A stretch of 14,765 nucleotides of DNA from Candidatus Omnitrophota bacterium. GTDB lineage: Bacteria; Omnitrophota; 4484-213. The notes beneath the pieces are model-generated. The model was not told the DNA's origin. It made no database searches and worked only from the letters and a program-made list of their open reading frames with translations. Position 1 is the first letter of the stretch; each line of letters starts with the position of its first letter. Shown one piece after another: positions 5,395-12,130 of the stretch. A program made the translations under genes and the position numbers. The stretch lies in NCBI GenBank assembly GCA_030640885.1, contig DAOWIN010000055.1:1-14765 (forward strand), in the 5' to 3' direction.

Positions 5395-6576
5395 ATGTTT
5401 ATGGATTCCAGACTCCAGAGTTCAGGCTTCATACTTTTTGTTTGCGGTTTGTGGCTTTCTTTGCTTTGCACTTTAGCCTACGCAATGGGTACGCCCCCGC
5501 CGAGACATAAACCCCGTTATATCCGTGTTGCCGTTGTAAAGGATGCTCCTCAGTTAACTCTCTCTGTAAAAGGGAAATATGAAGTGCTTAGCCCGCATAC
5601 TGATGAGGTTTTAATCGAAGGAAATTCTTTGCATCGGGCAAAGGTTTTGCCTGAATATAGCGGTGTCCAGATCAATAAATATTCTTCCAAGATTTACGCA
5701 GTGAAAATCAAGCCGCAGAGAAAAGCGGCAATTTTTTTGAATAGGTACCGTCTGCGAGGAAACTTAGAACTTATTAGACAAAAAAATGGAACTTTATTAG
5801 CTGTAAATGAGATTGATATTGAAGATTATCTCTGTGGTGTTTTACGCGAAGAGGTTTCTCCCCATTGGCCTATAGAAGCGTTAAAAGCTCAAGCAGTGGC
5901 GGCGCGCACCTTTGCTGTTTATCAGGATTCGCTTATTCAAGATAAAGATTATGCGTTGGATAATACAATTTATTCTCAGGTTTATGGTGGAGTAAGGCAG
6001 GAGACATGGCGAACGACTCAGGCGGTGCGGTTGACAAGCGGTGAGGTATTGACTTATAAAGGCAAAATATTTCCAGCTTTTTTTCACGCTACTTGTGCTG
6101 GGCATACGGAAGATGCCAAGAATTTATGGGATATCAACATTTCTCCTCTCATTGGAGTCCAATGTCCCTTTTGCCAAAAATCTCCTCACTATGCTTGGAA
6201 GGCAAAAATTACTTTTTTTCAAATTGAGCAGAAATTAAAGAAAAAGGGTTATAAGATAGGGAAGGTTCTTCATCTTTCCGTAATGGGCCGCAATAGAAGC
6301 GGGCGCGTGAAAGAGGTAAAAATAAAAGGAGATAAAAAAACCATTACAATAGAAGCAAACAAATTTCGTTTACTCGTTGGAGCGAATTTAATGAGAAGTG
6401 CAAATTTTAAAATGCTCGTAAAAAAGAAACAGATTTTTTTAGAGGGCAAAGGTTGGGGGCACGGCGTAGGATTATGCCAGTGGGGGGCTTATTCTATGTC
6501 TAAAAAAGGGTTTAATTATCGTCAAATTTTGGAGTATTATTATCCGGGAGCGGAAATAATCACAGTTGACAGATGA
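5395..6576 (+). CDS. SpoIID/LytB-domain peptidoglycan-acting protein, secreted
   Basis: SpoIID/LytB proteins act on cell-wall peptidoglycan; B. subtilis SpoIID is a lytic transglycosylase and LytB enhances an amidase. This protein has a signal peptide (residues 1-30: R6, hydrophobic 11-29, likely cleavage after AYA) and would act in the periplasm. The domain starts at about 137 with VNEIDIEDYLCGVLREEVSPHWPIEALKAQAVAARTFA; the acidic E152/E153 match the catalytic region of SpoIID. FHATCAGHTEDAKNLW (230-245) and GWGHGVGLCQWGA (353-365) are further family signatures. Start 5395 has AGGA at 5385-5388; ATG 5401 is an alternative. The SpoIID name does not imply sporulation, since the family is widespread in non-sporulating Gram-negatives. 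The signal peptide is encoded by 7-nt repeats. Confidence 0.88.
   Translation: MFMDSRLQSSGFILFVCGLWLSLLCTLAYAMGTPPPRHKPRYIRVAVVKDAPQLTLSVKGKYEVLSPHTDEVLIEGNSLHRAKVLPEYSGVQINKYSSKIYAVKIKPQRKAAIFLNRYRLRGNLELIRQKNGTLLAVNEIDIEDYLCGVLREEVSPHWPIEALKAQAVAARTFAVYQDSLIQDKDYALDNTIYSQVYGGVRQETWRTTQAVRLTSGEVLTYKGKIFPAFFHATCAGHTEDAKNLWDINISPLIGVQCPFCQKSPHYAWKAKITFFQIEQKLKKKGYKIGKVLHLSVMGRNRSGRVKEVKIKGDKKTITIEANKFRLLVGANLMRSANFKMLVKKKQIFLEGKGWGHGVGLCQWGAYSMSKKGFNYRQILEYYYPGAEIITVDR
5404..5473. repeat. 7-nt repeats inside the 5' end of the spoIID-like gene
   Basis: Ten 7-mers in one register follow the ATG at 5401: GATTCCA, GACTCCA, GAGTTCA, GGCTTCA, then T/G-rich units such as GGTTTGT and GGCTTTC. The first four are clear; the later ones are weaker. 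They are read through as the n- and h-region of the signal peptide. Confidence 0.6.
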
Positions 6577-6642
6577 CTGAGGACGGAGAACAGAAAGTTG
6601 ATTGGGCTTGAACTTGATTGAGCTTGATTGAGGGCTACCCTC
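6560..6642. repeat. 7-nt repeat array and small hairpin between spoIID-like gene and yajC
   Basis: Units TGACAGA, TGACTGA, GGACGGA and GAACAGA at 6567-6594 are the same family as in the ruvC/ruvA array, and CAGTTGACAGA is shared exactly. The array starts in the last codons of the spoIID-like gene and provides its TGA stop (6574-6576). It fades into TTGATTGAGC-like 10-nt repeats (about 6612-6632), then GAGGG (6630-6634) pairs with CCCTC (6638-6642) around a 3-nt loop. Confidence 0.72.
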
Positions 6643-6654
6643 ACTCAGTTAAAA

Positions 6655-6659
6655 GGAGG
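6655..6659 (+). promoter_or_regulatory. Shine-Dalgarno sequence of yajC
   Basis: GGAGG inside AAAAGGAGGA lies 4 nt before ATG 6664. It settles the yajC start and argues against the upstream in-frame TTG at 6628, which would place this element inside the coding region. Confidence 0.85.
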
Positions 6660-6663
6660 AAAA

Positions 6664-6951
6664 ATGTTATTTTTAATGCAGGTTGCACAGAAAGGGAATT
6701 TTTTTGTCGGGATGATGCCTTTAATTTTGATTTTTATCGTATTTTATTTTTTACTTATTGCCCCTCAACAAAAGATCAGAAAAGAACACCAAATAATGCT
6801 CTCCAAATTAGCAAAGGGGAATAAGGTAATTACCAATGGCGGTATCTATGCCACGGTCATTGAAGTTAAAAATAATATTATAGTTTTGAAGATTGCCGAA
6901 AACACCAAAATAGAAGTTCAGAAGGAAGCGATAGCCCAAAAGATAAAATAA
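6664..6951 (+). CDS. yajC: Sec translocon accessory protein YajC
   Basis: YajC is a small single-span inner-membrane protein associated with SecDF–YidC and the Sec translocon. The 95-aa product has a short polar N-terminus, a hydrophobic segment (about residues 13-32, VGMMPLILIFIVFYFLLIAP) and the family signature PQQKIRKEHQ. A soluble domain follows with LAKGNKVITNGGIYATVIEV. The length is normal. It follows the ruv genes, as in many bacteria, but queA/tgt are not between them and secD/secF do not follow; smc does. The strong Shine-Dalgarno contrasts with its neighbours that start behind repeats. Confidence 0.93.
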   Translation: MLFLMQVAQKGNFFVGMMPLILIFIVFYFLLIAPQQKIRKEHQIMLSKLAKGNKVITNGGIYATVIEVKNNIIVLKIAENTKIEVQKEAIAQKIK

Positions 6952-6953
6952 TC

Positions 6954-7013
6954 TTTGGGTTTGCAGTCTACATTCTTTTTTCTTGCGTGTAGCGTGTAGC
7001 TTGCAGCCTATTT
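6954..7013. repeat. 7-nt repeat array between yajC and smc
   Basis: The right half is a clear 7-nt series, CTTGCGT, GTAGCGT, GTAGCTT, GCAGCCT (6982-7009), which runs into ATTT and the smc ATG. The left half (TTGCAGT, CTACATT) is weak, with a T-rich stretch in between. It ends AGCCTATTT before the start codon, like the coaE and ruvC leaders. No Shine-Dalgarno is present. Confidence 0.68.
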
Positions 7014-9440
7014 ATGCATTTTAAGAAAATAGAAATTTTCGGGTTTAAATCCTTTGCTAATAAAACGCAGCTTCATTTTAAGAGCGGCGTTTCAGCTATT
7101 GTTGGTCCCAATGGGGTAGGGAAAAGCAATATTGCGGAAGCAATAAGGTGGGTATTGGGGGAACAAAGCTCGCGTAATTTGCGGGCTTCAAAAATGAAGG
7201 ATGTTATTTTCAACGGAACCAGCTTGCGTAAACCATTAAGTTTGGCAGAGGTTTCTCTTACCCTTTCTAATTCAAAGAAGATTTTGCCCTTAGATTATGA
7301 AGAAGTGGCTATTAAGAGGAGAATATTACGCTCCGGAGAAAACGAGTATTTCTTGAACAAAACACCTTGTCGTTTAAAAGATATTTCTTCTTTATTTTCA
7401 AATACACGAATGGGAAGCAATGTCTATTCTTTGATTGGCCAGAGGGATATAAATCTTCTTGTAAGTTCCCGCCCCGAAGAAAAAAGGCAAATTTTCGAGC
7501 AAGCCGCCGGCATTGGAACATATCACCAGAAAAAAAGGGAGGTATTAAAAAGATTAGAACAAACCGAAAGCAACTTAATCCGCGTAGATGATATTGTTAA
7601 TGAGCTTCAACGGCAGATGAGCATTTTGAGCAAAGAGGCAAATAAAGCCAAACAATATCGGAAAAGATTGGAGGGACTGAAAAAGATGGAAACAGCTTTT
7701 TTTGCCCTTGAATACCGCAAAATAAAACAAAAGAGCGAATTAATTAACAAAGAGAAAAAAATATTAGTTGAGCAAAAAGGGGAAATGAGTCGAAACTTGA
7801 AGCAAGTAAGAGAAAAATTTACAAATCAGAATAAACAGCAACATTTATTAGAGGAGAAACTTTCCCGTATATACGAGCAGAGGTCAGAAATTGAGCGTTT
7901 GAGAGAGAGGAATAATAACCAACTCTTTTTCAACCAACAACAGATTAAAGAAATAGAAATAGAGATTAAGAAAATCGGTTTTGAATTAGAACATATAGAA
8001 AAAAAGCTTGTTCAACTGAATAAGCATTTTGAAGAAAAAGGGGTTTTGATAGACGAATTGCGAAGGAAAAAGGATTTAAAAAAGAAGGAAAAGGAGCAAA
8101 ACCGTCTCTTTTTGAGCGGAGTGGGCAGAGATGAACAAGAAAAAAACGGGCAAAAGGAGAGTTTAAAATCAGATAATTTTCGTTCTATTTTGGATGCTAT
8201 GTTGAAAGAGATAGATATGATAAAGCAGGAGTTAAATACTGCTTTGGATATCAAGCCGTTAAAAGAAAAATTAAACGAGTATTTTTGTCATTTAGAAAAA
8301 AAGATTAAATATATATCACTTCCTTTGATAAAAAAACAAGAAATGGAAGGCAATGCCGAGTTGTTCACTTTGCGGGAGAAAGAGAAATTAGAGACAGAGA
8401 TGAGCCAAATGCTGAAACATTCTCTTGGCGAAGTTCAGCGTGAAAAAGAACAGAGAATAAAACAGCTTAAAGAATTGGGGGAGAAAAGGAATAAATCGCA
8501 GAAACAGGCAGTTCAATTAACAAATGAGCAAAAGGGGTTTTTGTCGCAGAAAGGGAATGTTGAGAAAGAGATAATCCTGTTAAGAAATGAGAGACAAGTT
8601 TTAAGCAATTTTACTCACCAGCATAGAAAGCAGGAAGGAGAGTTTGAGAAAAATCTTCTTTTTTCTGCTGAAAAGATTCAAAAATTGGAAATTGGCGAAC
8701 AAGAGTTTCTTTTGAAAGCGGAAAACATTCGCCAAAGGATGAAAGAAAGGTATAATCTTGATATTGAAAAAGTAGCCCCCAGAGAGATTGACGCTCCAAA
8801 AACAAGAGAGGAGATGGAGAGAGTAAATAGAAAATTACAGGATTTGGGCAGCGTGAGTTTGTCTAGCATTGAGGAAGAAGAACGTTTGAATGAGCGGCTT
8901 TCTTTTCTTGTGGAGCAAAAAGAAGATTTAACAGCCGCAAAAAGCTCTATTCAAAAAGCAATAATAAAATTGGATAGTCAAGCAAAAGAGATGTTTATAG
9001 AAACATTGAATAAGGTTGAAAAGGAATTTAGCCACTTTTTTAATCTTCTCTTTTTAGGCGGAGAGGCGAAAATCAAAAGAGAGGGCGAAATTTTAAACAG
9101 TGATATTCATCTTATTGTTCACCCGCCGGGAAAAAAGCTTCAAGATGCTTTATTGTTATCTGCCGGAGAGAGAGCTTTGACCGCTATCGCTTTGCTGTTT
9201 GCTCTATTTAAAGTCCAACCGGGTCCGTTTTGCGTTTTGGATGAGGTGGATGCCAGCTTAGATGAATCCAATGTTGTTCGTTTTATAAACATTTTAAAAG
9301 AGTTCACACAAAAAACCCAGTTTATTATTATTACTCACAACAAAAGGACAATTAGCATTGCTGATATAATTTACGGTGTTACAATGGAAGAAAGAGGAAT
9401 TTCAAAATTAGTTTCAGTAAATATCGAGGAGGATGTATGA
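7014..9440 (+). CDS. smc: SMC-family chromosome segregation ATPase, short form without a visible hinge
   Basis: SMC ATPases organise and separate chromosomes; usual bacterial SMCs have about 1,150-1,190 residues with a hinge at mid-coil. Here the two head halves are complete. Walker A is GPNGVGKSN (31-39), Q-loop Q143 lies in SLIGQRDI, and FEQAAGIGTYHQKKRE is at 161-176. The C-terminal half has LGSVSLSSIEEEERLNER (611-628), signature LLSAGERALTAIALLFA (714-730), Walker B FCVLDEVDA (739-747), D-loop SLDESN and H775. Between them are only about 475 residues, mostly charged coiled-coil. The middle (about 366-445) lacks the Gly-rich hinge fold, and the single Cys there (C425) rules out a Rad50-type zinc hook. 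The signature has Ala where LSGGE is the rule. The frame is unbroken. The stop overlaps the eno start. An SbcC-type or RecN identity is excluded by the SMC-specific head motifs. Confidence 0.88.
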   Translation: MHFKKIEIFGFKSFANKTQLHFKSGVSAIVGPNGVGKSNIAEAIRWVLGEQSSRNLRASKMKDVIFNGTSLRKPLSLAEVSLTLSNSKKILPLDYEEVAIKRRILRSGENEYFLNKTPCRLKDISSLFSNTRMGSNVYSLIGQRDINLLVSSRPEEKRQIFEQAAGIGTYHQKKREVLKRLEQTESNLIRVDDIVNELQRQMSILSKEANKAKQYRKRLEGLKKMETAFFALEYRKIKQKSELINKEKKILVEQKGEMSRNLKQVREKFTNQNKQQHLLEEKLSRIYEQRSEIERLRERNNNQLFFNQQQIKEIEIEIKKIGFELEHIEKKLVQLNKHFEEKGVLIDELRRKKDLKKKEKEQNRLFLSGVGRDEQEKNGQKESLKSDNFRSILDAMLKEIDMIKQELNTALDIKPLKEKLNEYFCHLEKKIKYISLPLIKKQEMEGNAELFTLREKEKLETEMSQMLKHSLGEVQREKEQRIKQLKELGEKRNKSQKQAVQLTNEQKGFLSQKGNVEKEIILLRNERQVLSNFTHQHRKQEGEFEKNLLFSAEKIQKLEIGEQEFLLKAENIRQRMKERYNLDIEKVAPREIDAPKTREEMERVNRKLQDLGSVSLSSIEEEERLNERLSFLVEQKEDLTAAKSSIQKAIIKLDSQAKEMFIETLNKVEKEFSHFFNLLFLGGEAKIKREGEILNSDIHLIVHPPGKKLQDALLLSAGERALTAIALLFALFKVQPGPFCVLDEVDASLDESNVVRFINILKEFTQKTQFIIITHNKRTISIADIIYGVTMEERGISKLVSVNIEEDV
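9426..9432 (+). promoter_or_regulatory. Shine-Dalgarno sequence of eno, inside the smc 3' end
   Basis: GAGGAGG lies 4 nt before ATG 9437, within the last codons of smc. Together with the ATGA stop/start overlap it indicates efficient coupled re-initiation at eno. It also decides against the out-of-frame ATG at 9433. Confidence 0.85.
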
Positions 9441-10708
9441 GTAAAATTAATAGTGTAAAAGCAAGAGAAATTTTAGATTCACGCGGAAATCCGACAGTAG
9501 AGGTAGAGGTGTTTTTAGACAATGGCGTTAAAGGCAAAGCCGATGTGCCTTCTGGTGCTTCTACAGGTAAATACGAGGCGTTAGAGTTGCGCGATGGAGG
9601 AAAGGAATTTTCTGGTAAGGGAGTTCAGCAGGCAGTAAAGAATGTTGTTGAGCTAATTGCTCCTCAGATTGTAGGGAAAGAGGCAGAAAAGCAAGAGGAA
9701 TTGGACAATTTGATGCTTGCCTTAGATGGCACGGAGAACAAAGCGAAATTGGGAGCGAACGCTATTTTAGGCGTTTCTTTAGCAGTGGCTCATAGCGCCG
9801 CTTTGAATAAAGGCATTTCTCTTTATAAATACATTAGCGAACTATTTGGCGTGCAGGCAAGGGTAATTCCCTTTCCAATGATGAATGTAATTAACGGAGG
9901 ACAGCATGCCGATAATTCTTTGGATTTGCAGGAGTTTATGATTATGCCTGTGGGCGGAGAGAATTTTAAGCAGGGGCTAAGAATGGCGAGTGAAATTTTT
10001 CATTGTTTAAAAAAAATATTAAACAAAAAAGGCGAAAGTACTGGTGTAGGGGATGAAGGGGGATTTGCCCCGTCTTTAAACAGCAGCGAACAAGCGTTGG
10101 ATTTGATTGTAGAAGCGATTGAGACAAGTGGTTATCAGCCAAGAAAAGATGTATGCCTTGCCTTAGATCCGGCGGCGAGTTCCTTTTTTTCGGAAGAAAA
10201 AGGGAAATATATCTTCGAATCTATGGAAAGGAGCTCTAAAGAAATGATTGATTTTTATGAAGGTTTGGTTGCTAAATACCCGATTATTTCTATTGAGGAC
10301 GGGTTGGCAGAGGATGATTGGAGCGGTTGGCAGGAATTGATGCGCAGATTAGGAAGTAAGATTCAAATAGTGGGCGATGATCTTTTTGTAACCAACATAA
10401 AGAGGTTGAACAGAGGCTTTGATGAAAAAGCGGCCAATGCTATTTTGATTAAATTAAACCAAATTGGTAGTTTGACAGAAACTTTGCAGGTGATAAGAGC
10501 CGCTCAGGAGCGAAATTATGGAGTGATAATCTCCCACCGTTCCGGAGAGACAGAGGATACTACGATTGCCGATTTAGCGGTGGGGACAAATAGCGGGCAG
10601 ATAAAAACAGGTTCTCTTTGCCGCGGCGAGCGAATTTGCAAATACAACCAACTATTGCGCATTGAGGAGGAAATAGAGGAAAGTGTTTATGGTACAAAGA
10701 TGATTTAA
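9437..10708 (+). CDS. eno: Enolase (phosphopyruvate hydratase)
   Basis: Enolase interconverts 2-phosphoglycerate and phosphoenolpyruvate in glycolysis. The 423-aa protein is of normal length and carries all signatures: PSGASTGKYEALELRD (38-53), GANAILGVSLA, NGGQHADNSLDLQEFMI (H157, E166) and GVGDEGGFAP with catalytic E207. Mg ligands are D244 (ALDPAAS), E287 (ISIEDGL) and D314 (GDDLFVTN). The catalytic lysine is K339 in ILIKLNQIGSLTET, and the SHRSGETEDTTIADLAVG loop follows. It overlaps smc by 4 nt and is followed closely by an FtsB/DivIC-like gene, a neighbourhood also seen in other bacteria (eno–ftsB). Nothing unusual was seen in the protein. Confidence 0.98.
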   Translation: MSKINSVKAREILDSRGNPTVEVEVFLDNGVKGKADVPSGASTGKYEALELRDGGKEFSGKGVQQAVKNVVELIAPQIVGKEAEKQEELDNLMLALDGTENKAKLGANAILGVSLAVAHSAALNKGISLYKYISELFGVQARVIPFPMMNVINGGQHADNSLDLQEFMIMPVGGENFKQGLRMASEIFHCLKKILNKKGESTGVGDEGGFAPSLNSSEQALDLIVEAIETSGYQPRKDVCLALDPAASSFFSEEKGKYIFESMERSSKEMIDFYEGLVAKYPIISIEDGLAEDDWSGWQELMRRLGSKIQIVGDDLFVTNIKRLNRGFDEKAANAILIKLNQIGSLTETLQVIRAAQERNYGVIISHRSGETEDTTIADLAVGTNSGQIKTGSLCRGERICKYNQLLRIEEEIEESVYGTKMI

Positions 10709-10710
10709 GG

Positions 10711-10727
10711 GAATTTTTGTAAAATTC
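10711..10727. repeat. Small AT-rich hairpin between eno and ftsB-like gene
   Basis: GAATTTT (10711-10717) pairs with AAAATTC (10721-10727) around a 3-nt loop, starting 3 nt after the eno stop. It has low GC and no T-run afterwards, so it is a weak candidate at best for 3'-end processing or attenuation. Confidence 0.35.
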
Positions 10728-10735
10728 GTATATAA

Positions 10736-10999
10736 ATGTTTATTTCTAAAAAGACAATAATTATCGGATTTGCTTGTTTCATTATCCTGTCTTTTATTTT
10801 TGCCCCCGGTTTTTCTAAACTCCAGCAGATACGAGAACAAAACAGATCAGTCTTGCAGAAGATTGAAAAATTAAAGAAAGAAAATGAGCAGTTAAAGAGA
10901 CAAGAGAGAGAATATCGCGAGGATTTTTACATTGAGAAATTAGGGCGGGAAATACTCAAGATGGGCAAACAGGGAGAAATAATTTATAAGATTAAATGA
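10736..10999 (+). CDS. FtsB/DivIC-family septum formation protein
   Basis: Members of this family are small bitopic membrane proteins that bridge FtsL and FtsQ/DivIB in the division machinery. The 87-aa product has a short basic N-terminus (KK), one membrane span (about residues 8-26, IIIGFACFIILSFIFAPGF) and a coiled coil (about 28-62, IREQNRSVLQKIEKLKKENEQLKRQ). It ends with the family-like region DFYIEKLGREILKMGKQGEIIYKI, compare the usual 'ER-A-R-LG-v-kpgE'. The position after eno supports FtsB. Start ATG 10736 has no Shine-Dalgarno. tmk follows after 12 nt. FtsB and DivIC cannot be told apart from the sequence alone, so no symbol is given. Confidence 0.82.
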   Translation: MFISKKTIIIGFACFIILSFIFAPGFSKLQQIREQNRSVLQKIEKLKKENEQLKRQEREYREDFYIEKLGREILKMGKQGEIIYKIK

Positions 11000-11011
11000 G
11001 AGTGGTTATTT

Positions 11012-11632
11012 ATGAAAAAAGGGAAATTTATTAGCTTTGAAGGCGTAGAAGGGAGCGGGAAATCTACGCAAATGAAACTGGCAATTAAATTTTTAGAGAA
11101 AAAGGGTTTTCCAGTAGTTTTTGTTTATGAACCGGGTAGTACGGCTATTGGCGAAGAAATAAGAAAAGTTTTGCTGGACCCTGCTTATAAAAAAATAGAT
11201 AATTATTGCGAACTCTTTCTTTTTATCGCTAGTCGGGCGCAATTGATAAAACAAACAATAGAGCCGGAGCTAGCAAAGGGGAAAATTGTTGTCAGTGACC
11301 GCTTTACAGATGCTACTATTTGCTATCAAGGTTATGGCAGCGGGTTAGATATTGATTTTATAAAAAGAGTAAATAGTTTTGCCAAATTAAAACCCGATTT
11401 AACTATTCTTTTGGATATAAATGCAGTAAAGGGATTACAGAGGGTGAAACAAAAAGACCGTATAGAACAGAAATGTTTAGCCTATCATCAAAGGGTAAGA
11501 GAGGGCTATTTGAAATTAACTGCCGAGGAGCCGGAGCGAATAAAGATAGTAGAAGCAGAAGGCGTAAAGGAGACAGCTGAAAAAATAAGAAAGCTTTTGG
11601 AAAGGTTTTTGGGTTTGCAACCCATGCTCTAA
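11012..11632 (+). CDS. tmk: Thymidylate kinase
   Basis: Tmk phosphorylates dTMP to dTDP for dTTP synthesis. FISFEGVEGSGKSTQ gives the P-loop at residues 11-19 (K17). EPGSTAIGEEIRKVLL (40-55) is the family's EPGGT region with Gly to Ser and with Tyr instead of Arg before the Glu. SDRFTDATICYQGYG (95-109) has the catalytic DR pair D96-R97 and the YQG base-binding segment. PDLTILLDI and the lid DRIEQKCLAYHQRVREGYLKL complete the pattern. Length of 206 aa is normal. It heads a tmk–(pilin)–holB–ricT–metG run that resembles the Firmicutes order apart from the pilin gene. The final residues are encoded by a small GGGTT/AACCC palindrome (11611-11623). Confidence 0.93.
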   Translation: MKKGKFISFEGVEGSGKSTQMKLAIKFLEKKGFPVVFVYEPGSTAIGEEIRKVLLDPAYKKIDNYCELFLFIASRAQLIKQTIEPELAKGKIVVSDRFTDATICYQGYGSGLDIDFIKRVNSFAKLKPDLTILLDINAVKGLQRVKQKDRIEQKCLAYHQRVREGYLKLTAEEPERIKIVEAEGVKETAEKIRKLLERFLGLQPML

Positions 11633-11647
11633 AAATCGGGGGTGAAC

Positions 11648-12130
11648 ATGAAAAAGGGTTTTGGTTTGATAGAATTAGTAGTTGTGCTTGTTATTATAGC
11701 TATTTTTGTTGCTATCGGCATTCCTCAATATGACAAGCTTATGGAGCAAGGAAAGTTGGATGAGGCAAAGACGAATTTACTTGCGATGTATATGGCACAG
11801 CAGGTATATAAATTGAATAACTCGAGCATTGGATATATAAATTGCAACAGTTTATCCCAGTGCATTAGCGAGGACTATCTCAATCTGGATTTAAACGAGA
11901 AATATTTTAATTATGAATGCGCAGTCAATCCTGTTTCTGGTGTGCTCACATGCTGGGCAGACAGGACAAGCGGGAAATATACGCGTGGAGTTGATGAAGG
12001 CTGCAAAATGATGATTGCCAGTTCTCCTTTTAGTTTTATCACCAGCGGAGGAACAACCTGCGTGGTTAGCGATGTTCCACCGACAGATTATCAACAAGGC
12101 AAAATAGGCGTGTGTGACGAGTGTCCCTAA
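11648..12130 (+). CDS. Type IV pilin-like protein with eight cysteines
   Basis: The N-terminus MKKG/FGLIELVVVLVIIAIFVAIGIPQY is a class III (type IV pilin or pseudopilin) leader: a 4-residue basic leader, cleavage after G4, Phe at mature +1, Glu at +5 and a long hydrophobic helix. A prepilin peptidase would cut and methylate it. The remaining part is not recognised, but it has eight cysteines (66, 72, 91, 102, 119, 138, 156, 159), enough for four disulfides, and PPTDYQQGKIGVCDECP at the end. At 160 aa it is in the range of major pilins and pseudopilins. ATG 11648 is preferred over the in-frame GTG 11642 because GGGGGTG just upstream (11638-11644) can act as Shine-Dalgarno and the leader is then standard. 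It sits alone between tmk and holB, with no other pilus gene nearby, and overlaps holB by 10 nt if that gene starts at GTG 12121. Confidence 0.87.
   Translation: MKKGFGLIELVVVLVIIAIFVAIGIPQYDKLMEQGKLDEAKTNLLAMYMAQQVYKLNNSSIGYINCNSLSQCISEDYLNLDLNEKYFNYECAVNPVSGVLTCWADRTSGKYTRGVDEGCKMMIASSPFSFITSGGTTCVVSDVPPTDYQQGKIGVCDECP

Noticed and set aside
5395..6576. SpoIID-like gene as evidence for endospore formation
   Set aside because: The SpoIID/LytB domain is widespread in non-sporulating Gram-negative lineages, and the window also shows Kdo synthesis genes.
6628..6663. Upstream TTG start for yajC
   Set aside because: GGAGG at 6655-6659 would lie inside the coding region, and the YajC-like sequence starts at ATG 6664.
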